A stretch of DNA of 64,000 bases. Source: Gammaproteobacteria bacterium. Its GTDB lineage: Bacteria > Pseudomonadota > Gammaproteobacteria > Eutrophobiales > Eutrophobiaceae. Where the stretch lies: the NCBI GenBank assembly GCA_022826885.1, contig JAJDUB010000068.1, forward strand, positions 26,387-90,386, read 5' to 3'. The notes beneath the pieces are model-generated. The model worked only from the letters and a program-made list of their open reading frames with translations. It did no database searches and was not told the DNA's origin. Shown in pieces: positions 26,277-34,662 of this stretch (position 1 is the stretch's first letter; each line of letters starts with the position of its first letter). The translations under genes were made by a program, and so were the position numbers.

Positions 26277-27569
26277 ATGACCGCAGATTCGATACTGGTA
26301 AAAAATGCGCATATATTTGACGGACACAGCCCTGACTTGTCGGATCGCGCCGATATCCTGCTGGCGGACGGCGAGATAAAGGAGATTTCCACCGGTAACC
26401 TCGACAGCGGGGGGCATCACGTGGTGGATGCCGCAGGGCGCACCGTGATGCCGGGCCTGATCGATAATCACATCCACGTGACCATACCCACCCTGGATAC
26501 GACCGCATTTACCAGGATGCCGGAGACGTATATCGCCCAGTACGCCAATGTATTCCTGAATGCGACCTTGCAACGCGGTTTCACCACGATTCGCGATGTA
26601 GGCGGAGGCGATGTCGGTATTTCCCGCGCCATCGACCATGGTCTGGTGCGCGCCCCGCGTTTTTATTATGCCGGCAAGATTATGTCGCAAACCGGCGGGC
26701 ATGGCGACATGCGCCCGGGCTGGGAAGTGGATCCTTCGGATCAATTGTGCACCTGTGGCAGTTATTCAACCAAACTGACCCGCATTGTCGATGATCCCTA
26801 TGAAATGCGGCGCGCCGTGCGCGATGAGTTGAGAAAAGGTTCCCATTGCATCAAGATTATGGGTTCGGGCGGGGTGGTCAGCCCCAATGATCCCCTGCAC
26901 CACACACAATTTACCGAAGACGAGATCTGTGCCGCGGTGGATGAATGCGCGCGCCAGGAAACCTATGTATCCGCCCATTGCCACCCGACCGAGGCCGTTA
27001 AACGTTGCGTGGAATTCGGCGTGCGCTGTATCGAGCATGCAACCCTGATCGACAGGGAAACAGCGGACTACGTGGCCGGGCAGGGCGCCTACGTTGTCCC
27101 AACCTTTGCAGTCCTGTTCGCACTTTACGAAGAAGGCGCCAGATATGGCCTGCCGCCGGCGAGCCAGGAAAAAGTCAACCATGTTTACGCACAGGCCCTG
27201 GACGGCCTGGAATTCATGCGTGACGCCGGTGTGAAAATGGGGCTGGGTACGGACCTGCTGGGCGCGCAACACATTCGGCAATGCACTGAATTCACCATAA
27301 GAAAAGAAGTTTGTACGCCGTTTGAAATCCTGCACCAGGCCACGGCAGTCAACGCCGAAATCCTGATGCAGCCGGACAGGCTTGGCTGTATCAGGGAGGG
27401 TGCGTATGCCGACCTGCTGGTTGTCGACGGCAACCCCCTGGAAGATATTTCCCTGCTGGAGCAGAACGGCGCTACGTTGCCCGTCATCATACGCAAGGGT
27501 GAGATGGTCAAGTGTGAACTTGCCGTATCGAAAGGAGCGGTAAGGGCCTTCAGTTGGCCTGCTGATTAG
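26277..27569 (+). CDS. Metal-dependent amidohydrolase (imidazolonepropionase/prolidase-like), copy 1
   Basis: About 430 residues. The metal site of subtype I amidohydrolases is complete: HxH in DNHIHV, a Lys in CIKIMGSGG (likely carboxylated), His in SAHCHP, His in IEHATL and Asp in LGTDLLG. The C-terminal strand YADLLVVDGNPLEDISLL is typical. Relatives hydrolyse C-terminal amino acids from N-acyl dipeptides (Xaa-Pro or Xaa-Arg type) or similar amides. The ATG at 26277 is preferred over a GTG nine bases earlier, and the same context (gagATGACC) occurs before the paralogue at 28892. The enzyme is cytoplasmic because no signal peptide is present. Confidence 0.88.
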   Translation: MTADSILVKNAHIFDGHSPDLSDRADILLADGEIKEISTGNLDSGGHHVVDAAGRTVMPGLIDNHIHVTIPTLDTTAFTRMPETYIAQYANVFLNATLQRGFTTIRDVGGGDVGISRAIDHGLVRAPRFYYAGKIMSQTGGHGDMRPGWEVDPSDQLCTCGSYSTKLTRIVDDPYEMRRAVRDELRKGSHCIKIMGSGGVVSPNDPLHHTQFTEDEICAAVDECARQETYVSAHCHPTEAVKRCVEFGVRCIEHATLIDRETADYVAGQGAYVVPTFAVLFALYEEGARYGLPPASQEKVNHVYAQALDGLEFMRDAGVKMGLGTDLLGAQHIRQCTEFTIRKEVCTPFEILHQATAVNAEILMQPDRLGCIREGAYADLLVVDGNPLEDISLLEQNGATLPVIIRKGEMVKCELAVSKGAVRAFSWPAD

Positions 27570-27609
27570 CTGAGCCTTAAGCCATCTATGATTTCAGCCT
27601 GACAAGGAA

Positions 27610-28836
27610 ATGAGCCTGAATATAACTGCCTGGCTTACCGCAGCCTGGTGGCGCACTCCACTCGCCACGCAGCAGGGCAGTCCCGGCGGCGAGTTTGATA
27701 CACCCGTTTCCCTGCTGACCATGATCCTGACCGGCATCGCCGGGGTGACTGCTGCGGGCCTGAACCCTGTTATCGCGACGGCTTACGTGGACTACCTTGA
27801 TTTTTCGGAAGCACAGGCCGGATACGTCCTGGCGGCGGACATGTCAGGATTCGCTATCGGCACCTTACTGGTATCCGCGCGGATCCATATATGGAATAGA
27901 CGGATGGTTGCAGTATGCGGTATCGCCATAGTGTTAATCGGCAACCTGGCATGCATGGGTATCGGTGGGTTTGATTCCATGCTCATTGCCCGTTTTATTA
28001 TCGGTACTGGAGCGGGGAGTACAGCCGGCGTAATGGCTGCCAGTATTGCCGCATCCGGCAGTCCGGATCGATTTTTCGGTTTTTATACGGTCGTGACGCT
28101 CAGCACGTTCGCCTTTCTGATGTCCCTGGCTCCGTTGTTATTGACTTCGTTTGGCATCGGTGGCCTGTTCTCATTGCTGGCCTGCATGACATTGCCTGCG
28201 CTTTGCCTGGTAGGGAATTTTCCCGAGTATGCCACAGGGAGAAAAATCAACGTTGATGGCAAGTCATCATCATGGCGTGATCTGCCGTTGAAGATCGTGT
28301 TGATAGTCAGCATTGCGACCCTTGCCTATTATATTGGCACCGGAGGGGTATGGCCGTATATATCACAGGTTGGAAAAGCCCGGGGATTTGCCATACAGGA
28401 CGTCGGTAACCTGCTTGCAGTTGCACAACTGTTCGGGGTTGCGGGGGCGCTGGTGCCTGTTTTCCTTGGCGCCCGCCTGGGCCGTATGGCGCCGATAACA
28501 TTATCCCTGCTTGCTTCCACAGGTTGTCTCCTGGCACTGCTCTTCTTCGGCAACAAGCTGGTGTATGCGCTCGTCATCCAGTTTTACATGTTTTTCTGGC
28601 TGTTGTTTTTTCCGTATCTTATGGGTATTGTTTCGGAACTTGATCCGGTCGGCCGGTTGGCGGGAATAAGTTACGCATTGCAGAGCATAGGTTTTGCCAT
28701 AGGACCGGCGCTTGCCGCGCTGTTAATTACGGGCGGAGGTTACGCGGCTTTGTTTAACCTGGGTATTGGTTGTTACCTGGTGACGCTGCTATTGTTACTG
28801 TCTCTTGCCGGAAAACCGGGCGCCGATGCCGGATAA
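27610..28836 (+). CDS. Major facilitator superfamily transporter 2
   Basis: A 408-residue protein with about 12 hydrophobic helices. The first comes after a 35-residue leader (LLTMILTGIAGVTAAGLNPV), and SMLIARFIIGTGAGSTAGVMAASIAA matches the MFS TM4-TM5 pattern. It is not a close duplicate of the carrier at 24182. It lies exactly between the two near-identical amidohydrolases, so it may import or export the substrate or product of one of them. The annotated ATG has an AAGGA too close for an ideal ribosome site, so the true start could be a little downstream. Confidence 0.78.
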   Translation: MSLNITAWLTAAWWRTPLATQQGSPGGEFDTPVSLLTMILTGIAGVTAAGLNPVIATAYVDYLDFSEAQAGYVLAADMSGFAIGTLLVSARIHIWNRRMVAVCGIAIVLIGNLACMGIGGFDSMLIARFIIGTGAGSTAGVMAASIAASGSPDRFFGFYTVVTLSTFAFLMSLAPLLLTSFGIGGLFSLLACMTLPALCLVGNFPEYATGRKINVDGKSSSWRDLPLKIVLIVSIATLAYYIGTGGVWPYISQVGKARGFAIQDVGNLLAVAQLFGVAGALVPVFLGARLGRMAPITLSLLASTGCLLALLFFGNKLVYALVIQFYMFFWLLFFPYLMGIVSELDPVGRLAGISYALQSIGFAIGPALAALLITGGGYAALFNLGIGCYLVTLLLLLSLAGKPGADAG

Positions 28837-28891
28837 AACACATAAGACCGGGGCAATTCAGGATTTCACGATACGATGACGGGTGCATGAG

Positions 28892-30184
28892 ATGACCACT
28901 GAAACGATACTTGTAAAGAACGCGTATATATTTGACGGACACAACCCGGAACTGTCGGACCGTTCCAGCATCCTGCTGGCGGATGGCGAGATTAAGGATA
29001 TCTCCACGGGCGATATCGCCAGCGGGAGCGACCACGTAATCGATGCCGAGGGGCGCACAGTGATACCGGGCCTTATCGATAATCATATCCACGTCTATAT
29101 TCCGACCCTGGATACCACTGCGTTGTCCAGGATGCCGGACACTTACATCGCTCAGTATGCCAACGTTTTCCTGAACTCAACCCTGGATCGCGGGTTTACG
29201 ACCTTGCGCGATATCGGTGGCGGCGACGTCGGCATCTCCCGCGCCATCGACCACGGCATGGTGCGCGCGCCCCGTTTTTATTATGCCGGCAAGATCATGT
29301 CGCAGACCGGCGGACATGGAGATATGCGTCCGGGCTGGGAAATCAACCCCTGGGAGCAGCTTTGCTCGTGCGGCAGCTATTCGACGAACCTGACTCGTGT
29401 CGTTGACGATCCGTTTGAAATGCGGCGCGCGGTGCGGGAGGAGTTGAGAAAGGGTTCCCACTGCATAAAGATAATGGGGTCTGGCGGCGTGGCCAGTCCC
29501 AACGATCCGTTGCATCACACGCAGTTCAGTGAAGATGAAATCCGCGCGGCCGTGGACGAATGCACGCGCCAGGAAACCTACGTTTCTGCGCACTGTCACC
29601 CCGCGGCGGCAATCAGGCGCTGTGTCGAGTTCGGCGTACGCTGTATTGAGCATGCAACCCTGATCGACGACGAAACGGCGCAATACGTTGTTGAACAGGG
29701 CGCCTACGTCGTGCCCACGTTTGCCGTAATACACGCGTTGCATGAGGAAGGCGCCAAATACGGTCTGCCGCCGGTCAGCCAGGAGAAGATTCGCCTGATT
29801 TACGGACAGGCGATGAACGGCCTGGATATCATGCGCAATGCCGGCGTCAAAATGGGGCTGGGTACGGACCTGCTGGGCGCGCAGCACGTGCGGCAGTGTA
29901 CCGAATTTGCCATTCGGAAAGAGGTTTTTACGCCCTTCGAAATCCTGCACCAGGCCACCGCAGTGAACGCCGAAATCCTCATGGAACCCGACCGCTTGGG
30001 CTGTATCAGGGAAGGCGCGTTTGCCGACCTGCTGGTCGTCGACGGCAATCCCCTGGAAGACATTTCCCTGCTGGAACGGGACGGTGCGGCGCTGCCTGTC
30101 ATCATCCGCAAGGGAGAGATGGTCAAGTGCGAGCTTGATGTATCGGAAGGCGCGGTGAAATCGTTCAGTTGGCCCTCGGATTAA
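28892..30184 (+). CDS. Metal-dependent amidohydrolase, copy 2 (paralogue of 26277-27569)
   Basis: About 430 residues, very similar to copy 1 along the whole length (roughly 80 percent identical by eye). It has the same metal ligands (DNHIHV, CIKIMGSGG, SAHCHP, IEHATL, LGTDLLG). Differences cluster in the substrate-facing parts, for example around GWEINPWEQLCSCG and FAVIHALHEEGAKYGLPPVS, so the two copies may differ in side-chain preference. Copy 1, MFS 2 and copy 2 form an alternating cluster best explained by gene duplication. ATG at 28892, as in copy 1. No signal peptide. Confidence 0.88.
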   Translation: MTTETILVKNAYIFDGHNPELSDRSSILLADGEIKDISTGDIASGSDHVIDAEGRTVIPGLIDNHIHVYIPTLDTTALSRMPDTYIAQYANVFLNSTLDRGFTTLRDIGGGDVGISRAIDHGMVRAPRFYYAGKIMSQTGGHGDMRPGWEINPWEQLCSCGSYSTNLTRVVDDPFEMRRAVREELRKGSHCIKIMGSGGVASPNDPLHHTQFSEDEIRAAVDECTRQETYVSAHCHPAAAIRRCVEFGVRCIEHATLIDDETAQYVVEQGAYVVPTFAVIHALHEEGAKYGLPPVSQEKIRLIYGQAMNGLDIMRNAGVKMGLGTDLLGAQHVRQCTEFAIRKEVFTPFEILHQATAVNAEILMEPDRLGCIREGAFADLLVVDGNPLEDISLLERDGAALPVIIRKGEMVKCELDVSEGAVKSFSWPSD

Positions 30185-30251
30185 CCAGAAGCATTTCCAG
30201 TATTCCAGACCTGCGCCGGCGTTAACGCACAAGCGCCAGGATAACAAGAAC

Positions 30252-30578
30252 ATGAAGGCTGTTATGACCGATAAAACACTTCATGCCGCAATCAGAAATT
30301 ATTTGAAATCGTTATCCGGCGCGTACGCAAAGGGCGACGCGACTGAACACACCTACCGGCCTGCCTTGCAAACGCTCCTCCACGCGGTACTGCCTGGAAT
30401 GAATGTCACCAACGAACCGAAGCAGATAGAGTGCGGCGCGCCGGATTTTGTCCTGAGCCACAACAACGTTCCGCGCGGGTACATCGAAGCCAAGGACATT
30501 GACAAGAACCTGGATGATGCCGTCTTCAGGGAACAATTCAGCCGCTACCGGGAGCAAAATGTTGAGGAGTTGGAATAG
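30252..30578 (+). pseudogene. N-terminal fragment of a type ISP restriction-modification enzyme
   Basis: The 108 codons contain the start of a large single-polypeptide restriction-modification protein: HTYRPALQTLL, TNEPKQIECGAPDFVL and GYIEAKDIDKNLDD, with the PD...ExK nuclease residues visible. Intact members run to well over 1000 residues with helicase and methyltransferase parts. Here the frame stops after RYREQNVEELE, and nothing downstream continues it. The break coincides with a GGCATTTTAG/CTAAAATGCC inverted repeat. It is therefore a remnant, and any residual nuclease activity would be surprising. Confidence 0.75.
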
Positions 30579-30617
30579 GCATTTTAGTCGACGGTGGATG
30601 ATTACGGCTAAAATGCC
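30578..30617 (+). repeat. Inverted repeat at the truncation point
   Basis: GGCATTTTAG (30578-30587) and CTAAAATGCC (30608-30617) are perfect 10-base arms with a 20-base loop, beginning at the last base of the truncated gene's stop codon. It could be a terminator or the scar of a rearrangement. Confidence 0.5.
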
Positions 30618-30622
30618 AAAAA

Positions 30623-30638
30623 TGTGACAAAACTCACA
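30623..30638 (+). promoter_or_regulatory. CRP/Vfr-type binding site
   Basis: TGTGA-CAAAAC-TCACA matches both half-sites of the CRP consensus with the exact 6-base spacing, and AT-rich flanks agree (AAA before, TAC after). It lies upstream of the unknown gene whose best start is 30702, at a distance suitable for activation. It overlaps the more upstream alternative start (GTG at 30624), which argues against that start. Confidence 0.5.
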
Positions 30639-30701
30639 TACACACAGGAGATATCCAACTACACTGACCACAGAACATCAATATCACCATGGTCTGAAAC
30701 A

Positions 30702-31214
30702 ATGAGAGACAGGGATAGCCCCATTATCAACATGCTGACTTTACGCAGGGACTTGTATTTTGTGATGAGCTTGCTGTTAGCCGATAAAAAAATAGCCGAT
30801 GTACCTAACGTGGTTGTCTGGACAAAGACGTTCCATGAAGATGAGGTAAGGAGGTTAATGTTGTGGATAGCAGCGGCAATGCGTGGTTTGTTGGACTTGC
30901 TGGACAGGAAAAAAGATGACTTCAGTAACCGATATTGTGGAGAATACCGGACCGATCTTGAGAGTGGCACAGAAACAGCGCTGACGTTCAGACAGGCTTG
31001 TAACTCCGTCATTCACGCAAAAGAAATATTGCCTTACAGGATTCCCCTGCCAGGGTCGGAAGGGACAATCAAGCAGATTTATTCAGATAGAATCACGATA
31101 CGAAGCACTCATGGAAAAAAGAAAACCCACGCTGAACTTGATATAATCGAATTTGTGCAAATAGCGGATACTTTGATGATCCTGTTTGAGGAGGGCGACC
31201 GTGCCGACAGATAG
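30702..31214 (+). CDS. Hypothetical protein, first gene of an unknown two-gene unit
   Basis: 170 residues from the ATG at 30702. A GTG at 30624 would add 26 residues but lies in the CRP-like site. I do not recognise the family. It appears helical, with LTLRRDLYFVMSLLLADKK, VRRLMLWIAAAMRGLLDLLD and FRQACNSVIHAKEI. The last has a weak R...N...H pattern reminiscent of HEPN-like domains, and the C-terminal half has short strands (SDRITIRSTHGKKK). It overlaps the next gene by 14 bases. The DNA is AT-richer than the catabolic genes and follows a restriction-modification remnant, so this is probably accessory, defence-type DNA. The function is unknown. Confidence 0.5.
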   Translation: MRDRDSPIINMLTLRRDLYFVMSLLLADKKIADVPNVVVWTKTFHEDEVRRLMLWIAAAMRGLLDLLDRKKDDFSNRYCGEYRTDLESGTETALTFRQACNSVIHAKEILPYRIPLPGSEGTIKQIYSDRITIRSTHGKKKTHAELDIIEFVQIADTLMILFEEGDRADR

Positions 31215-31449
31215 AGATACCTACAGATACCACTTCAAACTCGGCAATAAAATTGTCCTTACCGGGATTACCAAGGATATCGATCGGCAGGAGATAGCTC
31301 ATCAACGGGAACCCGGCTGGAAAAAGGGACATATAAAACAGGTGGGATGGCGCACCACCTACGATGCGGCTCTGGAGTGGAAGCAGGAACAAGCAAAAAT
31401 GGGTAAGCCAGTGGGCAAATCGCCGCGAGAGGAAACAATCTCAACCTGA
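31201..31449 (+). CDS. Hypothetical small basic protein, second gene of the unknown unit
   Basis: 82 residues from a GTG at 31201 with GAGGAGG about eight bases upstream. YRYHFKLGNKIVLTGITKD, then RQEIAHQREPGW and GHIKQVGWRTTYDAALEW, recall a family of small proteins with a GIY-YIG-like strand-turn-strand (here GIT in place of GIY), but the relation is only suggestive. It is rich in Lys and Arg and could bind nucleic acid. The 14-base overlap with the preceding gene implies coupled expression. I do not assign a function. Confidence 0.5.
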   Translation: MPTDRDTYRYHFKLGNKIVLTGITKDIDRQEIAHQREPGWKKGHIKQVGWRTTYDAALEWKQEQAKMGKPVGKSPREETIST

Positions 31450-31471
31450 ACGCATTTGTCAAGCAGTCCGG

Positions 31472-32476
31472 TTATTTCCAAACGTCGCGGGCCACCCGTA
31501 ACAGGTTCCCGCCCAGTATCTTCGCGATATCCTCGCCCCGGTAGCCCAGGCCGAGCAGGGCGTCCACTATCTCCGGCGCCTGTTCGGGTTCCACGAATTT
31601 CACGCCATCGGCGTAGCCTCCTTCCGGTGGAAAGGTGTCCGGGTTCTGCCTGACGTATTCGGTCAACTCTTCCATGTCGAAAACGTAATCCAGGCCGATT
31701 CCGACATGGTCTATACCGGCTTGCTCCACCACGTAATCGATATGTTTGGCAATGGTCTCCGAGCGGGCGTCGTTCTCTCCCAGGAAAATGCCGACGCCGT
31801 TGAGGCAGACCACCCCGCCGGTGGCGGCGCAGGCGCTGATGGCGTCGTCGGTAATGTTGCGTTTGTGATCCCGCAAGGCAAGGGGGTTTGAGTGTGAAAA
31901 AATGACAGGGTTCGAAGAATACTCCATGACGTCCATGGTGGTCCGGTAACCGGTATGGCTGCAACAGGCCACCATGCCGACCCGCGCCATTTCATCGAGC
32001 ACTGCGCGGCCGAAAGGGGTCAGCCCCTTATCGTCATCCTGGCAACCACCACCTAAAGAATTATTTTGGTTGTAGGCGATCAGCATCCAGCGGGCGCCGA
32101 GGTCGTAATACATCTCCACCATGCTGAGTTGATCGGCCAGGACGCTGCCGCCTTCCAGGTCGAAGAAGACTCCGAGTTTGCCTTCGGTGACAGCCCGTTC
32201 TATATCGCCGGTGGTTTCGATCAGCATGTAATCATCAGAGTGCTGCCTGATCCAGCCCCGAAATGCAGCCATCACCAGCAGGGTGTTTTCCCATGGGACT
32301 GCATCGAAGCCCACATTCAACGAGACGACGTTAAATCCGGAATCCCGGTAGCGCGCCAACTGCGGAAGGAATTCGGTATCGTTTCCGCGCAGCGGCATGC
32401 AACCGTGGTTGTCCCATGCCAGGTTGCCGGAGAGGATGTGTTGTGCTTCGATGCTTGTGTTGTTTGCTTGCGCCAT
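31472..32476 (-). CDS. Membrane-dipeptidase-like (peptidase M19) protein
   Basis: A 334-residue protein of the M19 TIM-barrel family. LGVFFDLEGGSVLADQLSMVEMYYDLGARWMLIAYN supplies the metal-bridging Glu, CCSHTGYRT and FSHSNPLALRDHKRN supply two His, and GIGLDYVFD the late Asp region. The usual HxD metal motif near the N-terminus reads WDNHGCMP, so the His is present but the Asp is replaced by Cys. There is no signal peptide. M19 enzymes hydrolyse dipeptides or related amides, so the change may alter metal content or chemistry. It is divergent from hyuA at 32595 with about 120 bases between, and a functional link is possible. Confidence 0.85.
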   Translation of the reverse strand: MAQANNTSIEAQHILSGNLAWDNHGCMPLRGNDTEFLPQLARYRDSGFNVVSLNVGFDAVPWENTLLVMAAFRGWIRQHSDDYMLIETTGDIERAVTEGKLGVFFDLEGGSVLADQLSMVEMYYDLGARWMLIAYNQNNSLGGGCQDDDKGLTPFGRAVLDEMARVGMVACCSHTGYRTTMDVMEYSSNPVIFSHSNPLALRDHKRNITDDAISACAATGGVVCLNGVGIFLGENDARSETIAKHIDYVVEQAGIDHVGIGLDYVFDMEELTEYVRQNPDTFPPEGGYADGVKFVEPEQAPEIVDALLGLGYRGEDIAKILGGNLLRVARDVWK

Positions 32477-32594
32477 GATATTCGTACTCGATATGTCCGG
32501 TTATTATGATAGACTTTTCCTGATTGTTTCCTTTTGGTTGCTGGTAGTATAAAACTTAGAAAAATAAATATCGACACAGGAATGACCCCGACAA

Positions 32595-34619
32595 ATGCGA
32601 ATTGCAGTTGATGTGGGTGGGACCTTTACCGATGTGGTCGTACTGGACGAGATATCCGGCGCCCTGCATTTCGACAAGGTGGAGACAATCCCCAGTGACC
32701 CATGTGCCGGCGTAATAAACGGCATCGAGAAAACCGGCTTTGATCTCTCCGGGGTGGATATTTTTGTGCATGGCACGACCCTGGGACTCAATGCATTACT
32801 GACCCGCAGCGGCGCCGAACTTGCCATCATCACGACAAGGGGATTCCGCGACGTTTATTTGCTGGGACGTACCGACCGGGAGCCGCTGTACAACCTGAAA
32901 TACCGAAAACCTGAGCCGCTGGTGCCGCGCTACCGTATCTTTGAAGTCACGGAACGAATGAATTACAAGGGGGAAGTGCTGGTCGAATTTGACCGGGAAG
33001 AAGCGGCTTTGCTGGGTGAAAGGTTGAAGCAACAGGGGGTTCGCTCCGTAGCGGTCTGCCTGTTACATTCCTATATCAATCCCGCCCATGAACTGGCCCT
33101 GGCCGGGACACTGGCCGATGTATACCCCGGACTTTCCATCACCTTGTCGCACCGGTTGACCCGGGAGTACCGTGAATACGAACGCACCAGTACTGCAGTC
33201 ATAGATGCTTACATTAAACCATTGACGCGGACGTACCTGGAAAAACTGGACAATGAACTCAACAGCCGGGAGTTTGAGGGCTCGTTTCTGCTTACCCGGT
33301 CCGGCGGCGGAGCAATCACCGTTAACGCAGCCAAGGATGAGCCCGCCCACCTGATTTTGTCCGGTCCGGCAGGCGGTGTCATCGGGGCGACGGCTTTCGG
33401 CGCGCTGATCAACGAACCGAACCTCGTCACCATCGACATGGGCGGTACCAGCCTTGATGCCTCGCTGATTGTTGCAGGCGAACCCGGGGTGGAAACACAG
33501 CAACGTTTTGAGGGCTTGCCGATTGCAATCCCCACTCTGGACATACATACCATAGGCGCGGGTGGAGGCAGCATAGCCTGGGTTGATGATGGCGGGCACC
33601 TTCAGGTGGGTCCGCAAAGCGCGGGCGCCGTGCCGGGTCCTGCCTGTTATGCAAAAGGGGGCAAGGATGCGACATTTACCGATGCCGCGTTGGTGATGGG
33701 TTACCTGGACCCCGAAAATTTTCTCGGAGGTGAGGTGGCGCTGAACAAGGATCTCGCCCACCAGGCCGTTTCGGAGACAGCAGGCGCGGTGAAATTATCC
33801 GTGGAAGAGACGGCGGCTGGGATAATGCGCATCAGCGAAGCCAAGATCGCCGGCGCCGTCAGGGTTATTTCAATCGAACGGGGACATCATCCAAAAGATT
33901 TTGCCCTGCTTGCTTTTGGCGGCGGCGGTGCGTTTGTTGCGACCAGCGTCGCTCGTGAATTGGGCATTCCCAGGGTGGTAATTCCGCCCGCGCCCGCGAC
34001 ATTCTCGGCATTGGGCATGATGATGGTGGATGTTACCCATGACCTGTCCCAGACCTGTGTCATGGATCTGGAACAATTCGAGGTGGAGTCAATCAATGCC
34101 ATTTTCGCCGAGTTGGGCGGAAGAGGGCATGCGGCCCTGGAAAAAGATCAGGTTGACCCGGCGCGCAGACGCCTCATTCCCATGGCCGAATTACGCTACC
34201 AGGGGCAGGAACACACAGTTAACCTGGTACTTCCCACAACGGCACTCGGGTCGGGAGATCAGGAAAAGATTGAATCATTATTCAATGCCGCACATGAAAA
34301 ACAGTACGGTCACGCCATGCAGGACCCTATCCAGATTGTGACTTTGCGCTTGCGCGCAGTGGGACTGCTGGGACGTCCGGACCTGCCGAACCTGGATGAG
34401 GATACGGCGGCTCCGGCAAGTAATGGCAGCAGACAAATATACCGTTCCGGGACCGGCGGCAGGGAACCTTATTTCATATATGACAGAGACGTTCTCAGGG
34501 CAGGCATGCAAATCCGGGGACCTGCAATCATAGAAGAACCGACTTCAACTACCGTAATACACCGGAATGATAACCTGGTCACGGGCCGTTATGGTGAACT
34601 CCTGGTCAGTATCAGTTAG
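32595..34619 (+). CDS. HyuA-type ATP-dependent subunit, pair 2
   Basis: A 674-residue protein with RIAVDVGGTFTDVVVLDE at the N-terminus, HGTTLGLNALLTRSGAELA, TIDMGGTSLDASLI, TIGAGGGSIAWVD and QSAGAVPGPACYAKGG. It has the two-domain ASKHA-like nucleotide site of the hydantoinase A/oxoprolinase family. The paired HyuB begins 43 bases after the stop. It is divergent from the M19 peptidase gene. The family alone allows ATP-dependent lactam or hydantoin hydrolysis or ketone carboxylation. No gamma-like tail is present on the partner, which favours hydrolysis. Confidence 0.92.
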   Translation: MRIAVDVGGTFTDVVVLDEISGALHFDKVETIPSDPCAGVINGIEKTGFDLSGVDIFVHGTTLGLNALLTRSGAELAIITTRGFRDVYLLGRTDREPLYNLKYRKPEPLVPRYRIFEVTERMNYKGEVLVEFDREEAALLGERLKQQGVRSVAVCLLHSYINPAHELALAGTLADVYPGLSITLSHRLTREYREYERTSTAVIDAYIKPLTRTYLEKLDNELNSREFEGSFLLTRSGGGAITVNAAKDEPAHLILSGPAGGVIGATAFGALINEPNLVTIDMGGTSLDASLIVAGEPGVETQQRFEGLPIAIPTLDIHTIGAGGGSIAWVDDGGHLQVGPQSAGAVPGPACYAKGGKDATFTDAALVMGYLDPENFLGGEVALNKDLAHQAVSETAGAVKLSVEETAAGIMRISEAKIAGAVRVISIERGHHPKDFALLAFGGGGAFVATSVARELGIPRVVIPPAPATFSALGMMMVDVTHDLSQTCVMDLEQFEVESINAIFAELGGRGHAALEKDQVDPARRRLIPMAELRYQGQEHTVNLVLPTTALGSGDQEKIESLFNAAHEKQYGHAMQDPIQIVTLRLRAVGLLGRPDLPNLDEDTAAPASNGSRQIYRSGTGGREPYFIYDRDVLRAGMQIRGPAIIEEPTSTTVIHRNDNLVTGRYGELLVSIS

Positions 34620-34662
34620 ACTATGGCAAACAGCTTCACGAAAGAAGAACGGGATCAAAAAG

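Noticed and set aside
29177..30253. 358-codon minus-strand frame opposite amidohydrolase copy 2
   Set aside because: A similar antisense frame occurs over the paralogue, as expected from duplicated codon usage. It has no protein features.
30624..30701. GTG start extending the unknown protein by 26 residues
   Set aside because: It falls inside the TGTGA-N6-TCACA site and has no ribosome site. It is kept only as an alternative.
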